Below are positions 60,236 through 64,000 of a stretch of DNA of 64,000 nucleotides, one piece after another. Origin of the DNA: Papio anubis (Eukaryota > Chordata > Mammalia > Primates > Cercopithecidae); NCBI RefSeq assembly GCF_008728515.1, contig NC_044978.1:3181771-3245770 (forward strand), written 5' to 3'. Made by a program: the position numbers and the translations under genes. Every line of letters starts with the position of its first letter. Position 1 is the stretch's first letter. Below the pieces are notes generated by a model. That model did no database searches, was not told where the DNA came from, and saw only the letters and a program-made list of their open reading frames with translations.

Positions 60236-60356
60236 TTAATCTCTCTAAGCCTGTAAAAACTGGGATATCTTCACATATTTACACATACATATGTGAAGAT
60301 ATACACATATACATATGTGGAGATATTTCAATTTTTTACAGGCTTAGAGAGATTAA
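60236..60356. repeat. long imperfect inverted repeat (hairpin), MIR-derived arms
   Basis: The 24-bp arm at 60236-60259 (TTAATCTCTCTAAGCCTG...) is perfectly reverse-complemented at 60333-60356. The homology continues inward with a few mismatches (GATATCTTCACATAT at 60264-60278 against ATATGTGGAGATATTT). A nested perfect 14-bp pair ATATCTTCACATAT / ATATGTGAAGATAT lies at 60265-60278 and 60289-60302. The arm sequence resembles the MIR 'ACTTAACCTCTCTGAGCCT' motif. Confidence 0.93.
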
Positions 60357-60399
60357 TATATATATACACACACAGACACATATGTAATGAAGTATATAT

Positions 60400-60790
60400 T
60401 AAAACATAATACCTTGGCTAACAAACTGTCAAAATTGAGTGGCTTGAAATAACTGTCGTAATTTAGGTTAGGGCTCTGCTGGACAGTTCTTCCACTCTTG
60501 AAATAACTCATAATTTAGTTTAGGGTTCTGCTGGGCGCTTCTTCCACTCTTGTGCAGGGTTGGCTAGTGGCCGGCTGGTCCTCGGTGGCCTCACTTGCAT
60601 GTCGGGCAATGGTAGGTGGGTTGTCTGCTGGAGCAGCACGAATGACTAGACCACATGTCTTCTCATCCAACCAAGTCCACACTTTCCTGGAACACAGAGT
60701 TGCTGGCAAGAGCCTTCTTCCTGCTCCCTGTTCTCTGTGTGTAGCTCCTGTGCCGTGTTCTCTGTTAGTGCCCTATCATCTAGCCTGTCT
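60400..60790. repeat. old interspersed repeat with an internal tandem duplication of about 53 bp
   Basis: 'GAGTGGCTTGAAATAACTGT', 'CCACATGTCTTCTCATCCAA' and related words resemble the old repeat at 3735-4190. The stretch from CTTGAAATAACT to TTCCACTCTTG is duplicated in tandem (60443 and 60497). Confidence 0.5.
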
Positions 60791-63716
60791 TCTTGTTTCT
60801 CACATATAAAGTAGTCTTTGCCAACTTCCAGCCTTCATCCCGGTTTCTTGCAAACAAGACTGTCTTATCTCCACTTTCTGAGTGGACAGTACCACACAGT
60901 AGACTGAATGCATAGATCGCTCCAGCTGTGTGGACCGTGTCACAGGACTGTCTTCACCTGCTAGTCCTTTGATGTTCACTTTTACGTCTATCTACTTTGC
61001 GAAGTCTATTTTATCTCTTGAATTTTGAGAAGTTTGGAGATGGTTTTGCTATTGATTTATAATAAATGTCAAAGAGTACAATTCTATATTGAAACATTAT
61101 AGCTGATCTGACATTCTTTCTGTTCTAAATGAACTCATCTCTAAATGTCTAAAGTGGCATTGAAAGGCCATGAGTGGTTTTTAATGACGTTCATCAAGTG
61201 CCATAAAGTTTGGTTCCTGTGTTGTGCATACATTTATGGGGTGACCTGGTAACTGCTCATTGGTGAGAATATACCGTGTCTGCTGTCTCAGCCCACCTAC
61301 ATTTATCGTGGTTTTGTTATATAGAAAGCGTTTTTCTGGACCAAGGAAAAAAAAAATTTCTCGTTTTTCTTCCTTTCTATTTTTAATTATCAGTGCTTGG
61401 CAGAAGAGGAAGATAAAACACAAAGTTACAAAAAGAAAACAATTGCATATACGTTTTTCTGCTTTTGCCTCCTCTTTTATCTCCTAACTTGCTTTTGTGG
61501 ACCTATTAAATGACTAATGATGAATCATTCCTGTTTTTTCCTTACAGTTTATGAAAGTCGCAGTTCAGAGTTCATGGAGAGTTGGAATACTATAACGCAG
61601 CCGATTACACAGTTAGGTGTGAAAAATAGGGAGAAAAAAAACGCTCATCTGAGCCTCAAGAGAACGAAATCCTACTCCTGGTTTTGTTAATGACTTACTA
61701 GTGGACTTGGAAAATTTTAACTTCCCTTTGGTTCAGGCAACTGAACTTGATAATTTTAAAGGTTTCTCTTTAGTTCTGAAGTTCTGTACAGTTTCCTTTA
61801 AGTATATATCTTTCTGGAATTTGGCAAAAATATTGCAGATGAGCACAGATGTCGAAAATGAAAGAAGTGGATATACTTACGAGGACACTTCCTACCTACT
61901 AGGCTACTAACAGGTGGTGGGTACATGGAGCAGTTGTACTTTGGAAGTATGTTTGAAGTAGATGTTTCAGGTGGGCAGGGGTCGGGGGGTGATGAGCAGG
62001 AGTGATGCTCACAGAGGCAGGAGTGGGCGTGAACACAGAACGCGTTCGATAGATTGTTTCGCATGGCCAGCATGCAGGGGGTTCGGGTAGCATTCCCGGG
62101 GGTCAGGCACACAGTGTGCAGATTGCTGTAAGATAAAGTACACTTCTAAAAGACACCCAGAACGCCTAGTATTTCATTGCTTCATTAGGAAATTCTGTTT
62201 TCATTCTGTATGAAAATCCCACAAGAAGCCTTAATTTTACCCTAATTTTTTTGCAGAGGGGGTGCACCACCTAGTGCCGCCCCCATAGGACACTCGTGCA
62301 CGGCCTCTCTCTGGAGATGGCATTAGGGAAAAGCGCTATGGCAGCCTTGCTAAGATTCTTTTTGCTAAGAGTGTTGTGAATTCAGAAAGGTTTTTTTGTT
62401 GTTATTTGTTTGTTTTGTCAGTCTGAAATGTCTTACGTGTTCTTCACAGAGAAGTAAATGCAACTTGCAGGGTTTCTTGCAGGACCTTGATTTGTGAATT
62501 GTGTCTCGTGTGTAGACCGGTGCTGTCCAGCAGCTTCCTGCCGTGGGGAGCACATCTGCATCTGCCTTCCTCCATGCTGTCGTCACCGGCCCACAGGGGC
62601 TGCGGCACCCTGGAAGTTTGGCTTAGTGTGATTGAGAAACTGAAGCGTAAACTTTACTGAATTTTAATTAATTTAAATTTCACTGGCCTCGGGTGGCTAG
62701 TGGCGACTGTAGTTGTTAGCGGGGGTCTAGATCTTCGTCTTCTCTTTTGTCGTTTACGGTTACATGTGAGACAATCTCCTCTTCATAAAAGAAATACTTC
62801 TCCAGGTCTGCTTCCTGCCTCCCTTTCTCTTTCCTTCCAGGCTTCTCTGAAGTACGTCCTCCTGAAAATCCCTTGCTTTTGGCTTCTGGGAAACCAAGCT
62901 TCTCTTCCAGCAGATTGCTTTCTAGGCTGAAAATCAGCCTGCTATTTTCTTTACCTTTTTTATAGGTCCACTGTTCTCTTTAGTTTTCATACTCACTTCT
63001 GTGCTTGTGGTCTGAGTCACACCTGTCTGTGTGCCCACAACTTCTTCCCTGCACTTCAGATCTGTGCTTCTTAATACCTGCAGGGTGCTGCTGCCGGCAC
63101 CTGACGACCCATCGCAGCACCTGGTACACACCCTGCCTATAAATATGTACTAAAGGGTTCTCTGTTGACTCACTTACGAGCTGTGAATTTATATCATTTT
63201 CAGGTTTACAGGAGTTTATGTATCTCTCTCACTCTAGATCATATTTTTAATTCTGCTGTTTCATGGTTTTAAGAAATTCACATGTTCACACATTTAAGTG
63301 TTTCTTGAGGGTAAGAGAGAGAGAGAGCTGCGTGAGCAAGCTATGCAAGAAAGACAGTCTGTGTCCTCATGAGTTTTCCAGTATAGAAAAAAGACTTATT
63401 TTTAAATGAGGGGCTTTAATACTGTGGAGTAATATTATGATAGAAGAAATATTAGGTCTTGGAGAATCCAGCGCAGGAACCCACGCGAGTCCCCGCAGTG
63501 AGTTTAAACCCACTTCAGTTTAAACGGAGGGGTGAGGCAGTGACTCGGGGTAGTCAGACTGAAATGGAAAGAAAGCGGCATTACCATTCATTGCATTGGG
63601 ATGGGATTAATGGTCCATCTGAGTTAACAGAGGAGAATTAATTTGAGGCCTATAGAACATGCAGATAATTTCAGACCCAGGAAGGAGGTGGTCAGGTAGC
63701 CTTTTGACTTTTTGTG
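60791..63716. other. intronic sequence, nothing recognised
   Basis: Mostly unrecognised intron. A good-looking acceptor (TTTTTTCCTTACAG) ends at 61547, but no FAT1-like frame follows. A GA-repeat (GAGAGAGAGAGAG) lies near 63315. Confidence 0.5.
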
Positions 63717-64000
63717 GATTTTTTTTTTTTTTTTTAGACAGAGGCTTGCTCTGTCACCCAGGCTGAGTGCAGTGGTACAATCTCAGCTCACTGCGGCCTC
63801 CTCCTCCCTGGTTCAAGCAATTTTTCTGCCTCAGCCTCCTGAGTAGCTGGAATTACAGGTGCATGCCACCATGCTGGCTAGTTTTTTGTATTTTTAGTAG
63901 AGACAGGGTTTTGCCATGTTGGCCAGGCTGGTCTCGAACTTCTTAGCTCAGGTGATCCGCCCGCCTCAGCCTCCCAAAGTGCTGGGATTGCAGGTGTGAG
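63717..64000 (-). mobile_element. Alu (antisense), running off the window
   Basis: T17, 'AGACAGAGGCTTGCTCTGTC' and the antisense Alu through to 'GGATTGCAGGTGTGAG' at the last base. The 5' end of the Alu is just outside. Confidence 0.95.

Larger units (their letters stand above)
36461..64000 (+). other. FAT1: FAT1 intron 3 (partial, right end outside the window)
   Basis: No further cadherin-coding exon is visible in the 27.5 kb after the donor. The next human FAT1 exon is expected to continue the repeat that begins in this exon, and no such peptide is found up to 64000. The intron includes a full-length L1, several Alus and two minisatellites. Confidence 0.82.

Noticed and set aside
61534..61700. 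possible next FAT1 exon after the acceptor-like TTTTTTCCTTACAG
   Set aside because: No frame following it carries cadherin motifs or continues the peptide expected after the 36-kb exon, and stops occur early.

Overview
This window looks like intronic DNA from an Old World monkey (Cercopithecoidea). It is packed with primate Alu elements. Two of them (26466-26770 and 33364-33660) carry the 'GGCTCAAGCCTG', 'CTAGCCGGGCGAGG' and 'GATC(C/T)GGCCACTGC' signature that I associate with the cercopithecoid AluY (AluYR) subfamilies. No bacterial or viral genes are present, and almost all open reading frames are chance frames or translations of repeats.

The only protein-coding sequence I can support is one internal exon, 36146-36460 on the + strand. 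It has a good acceptor (polypyrimidine tract plus TAG) and donor (CAG|GTATGT), is 315 nt long, and has phase 1 at both ends. It encodes the junction of two cadherin repeats of the giant protocadherin FAT1, most likely exon 3 (around cadherin repeats 10/11). The remaining window is the large FAT1 intron 2 (1-36145, incomplete at the left) and intron 3 (36461-64000, incomplete at the right).

Layout. 1-17 kb: intron with Alus, a G/A-rich 68-bp minisatellite (2620-3622) and old MIR/L2-like relics. 17.9-21.8 kb: a disordered block of broken Alu pieces, a 73-bp minisatellite (18420-20245), an LTR-like repeat with a 39-bp triplication, an L1 fragment and an AT-rich tract. 24-36 kb: clustered Alus and MIRs, then the FAT1 exon. 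36.6-43 kb: AluY, a second copy of the LTR-like repeat, a MITE-like DNA transposon (39950-40301), a 32/22-bp minisatellite (40393-40806) and L1M relics. 44.6-50.7 kb: a full-length but coding-dead L1 on the minus strand, flanked by a perfect 18-bp target-site duplication. 50.8-64 kb: Alus, a 25-bp pyrimidine minisatellite (55370-55705), an MLT1 LTR, a possible retrocopy, a long imperfect hairpin (60236-60356) and a terminal Alu.

I found no new multi-gene system. The most useful observations are the four minisatellites, two of which look locally error-laden, as expected of uncorrected gap-fill. Others are the inverted duplication at 60.3 kb, the L1 whose 5' UTR points its possible antisense promoter toward downstream FAT1 exons, and a cluster of residue differences from remembered human FAT1 in the exon's second half.
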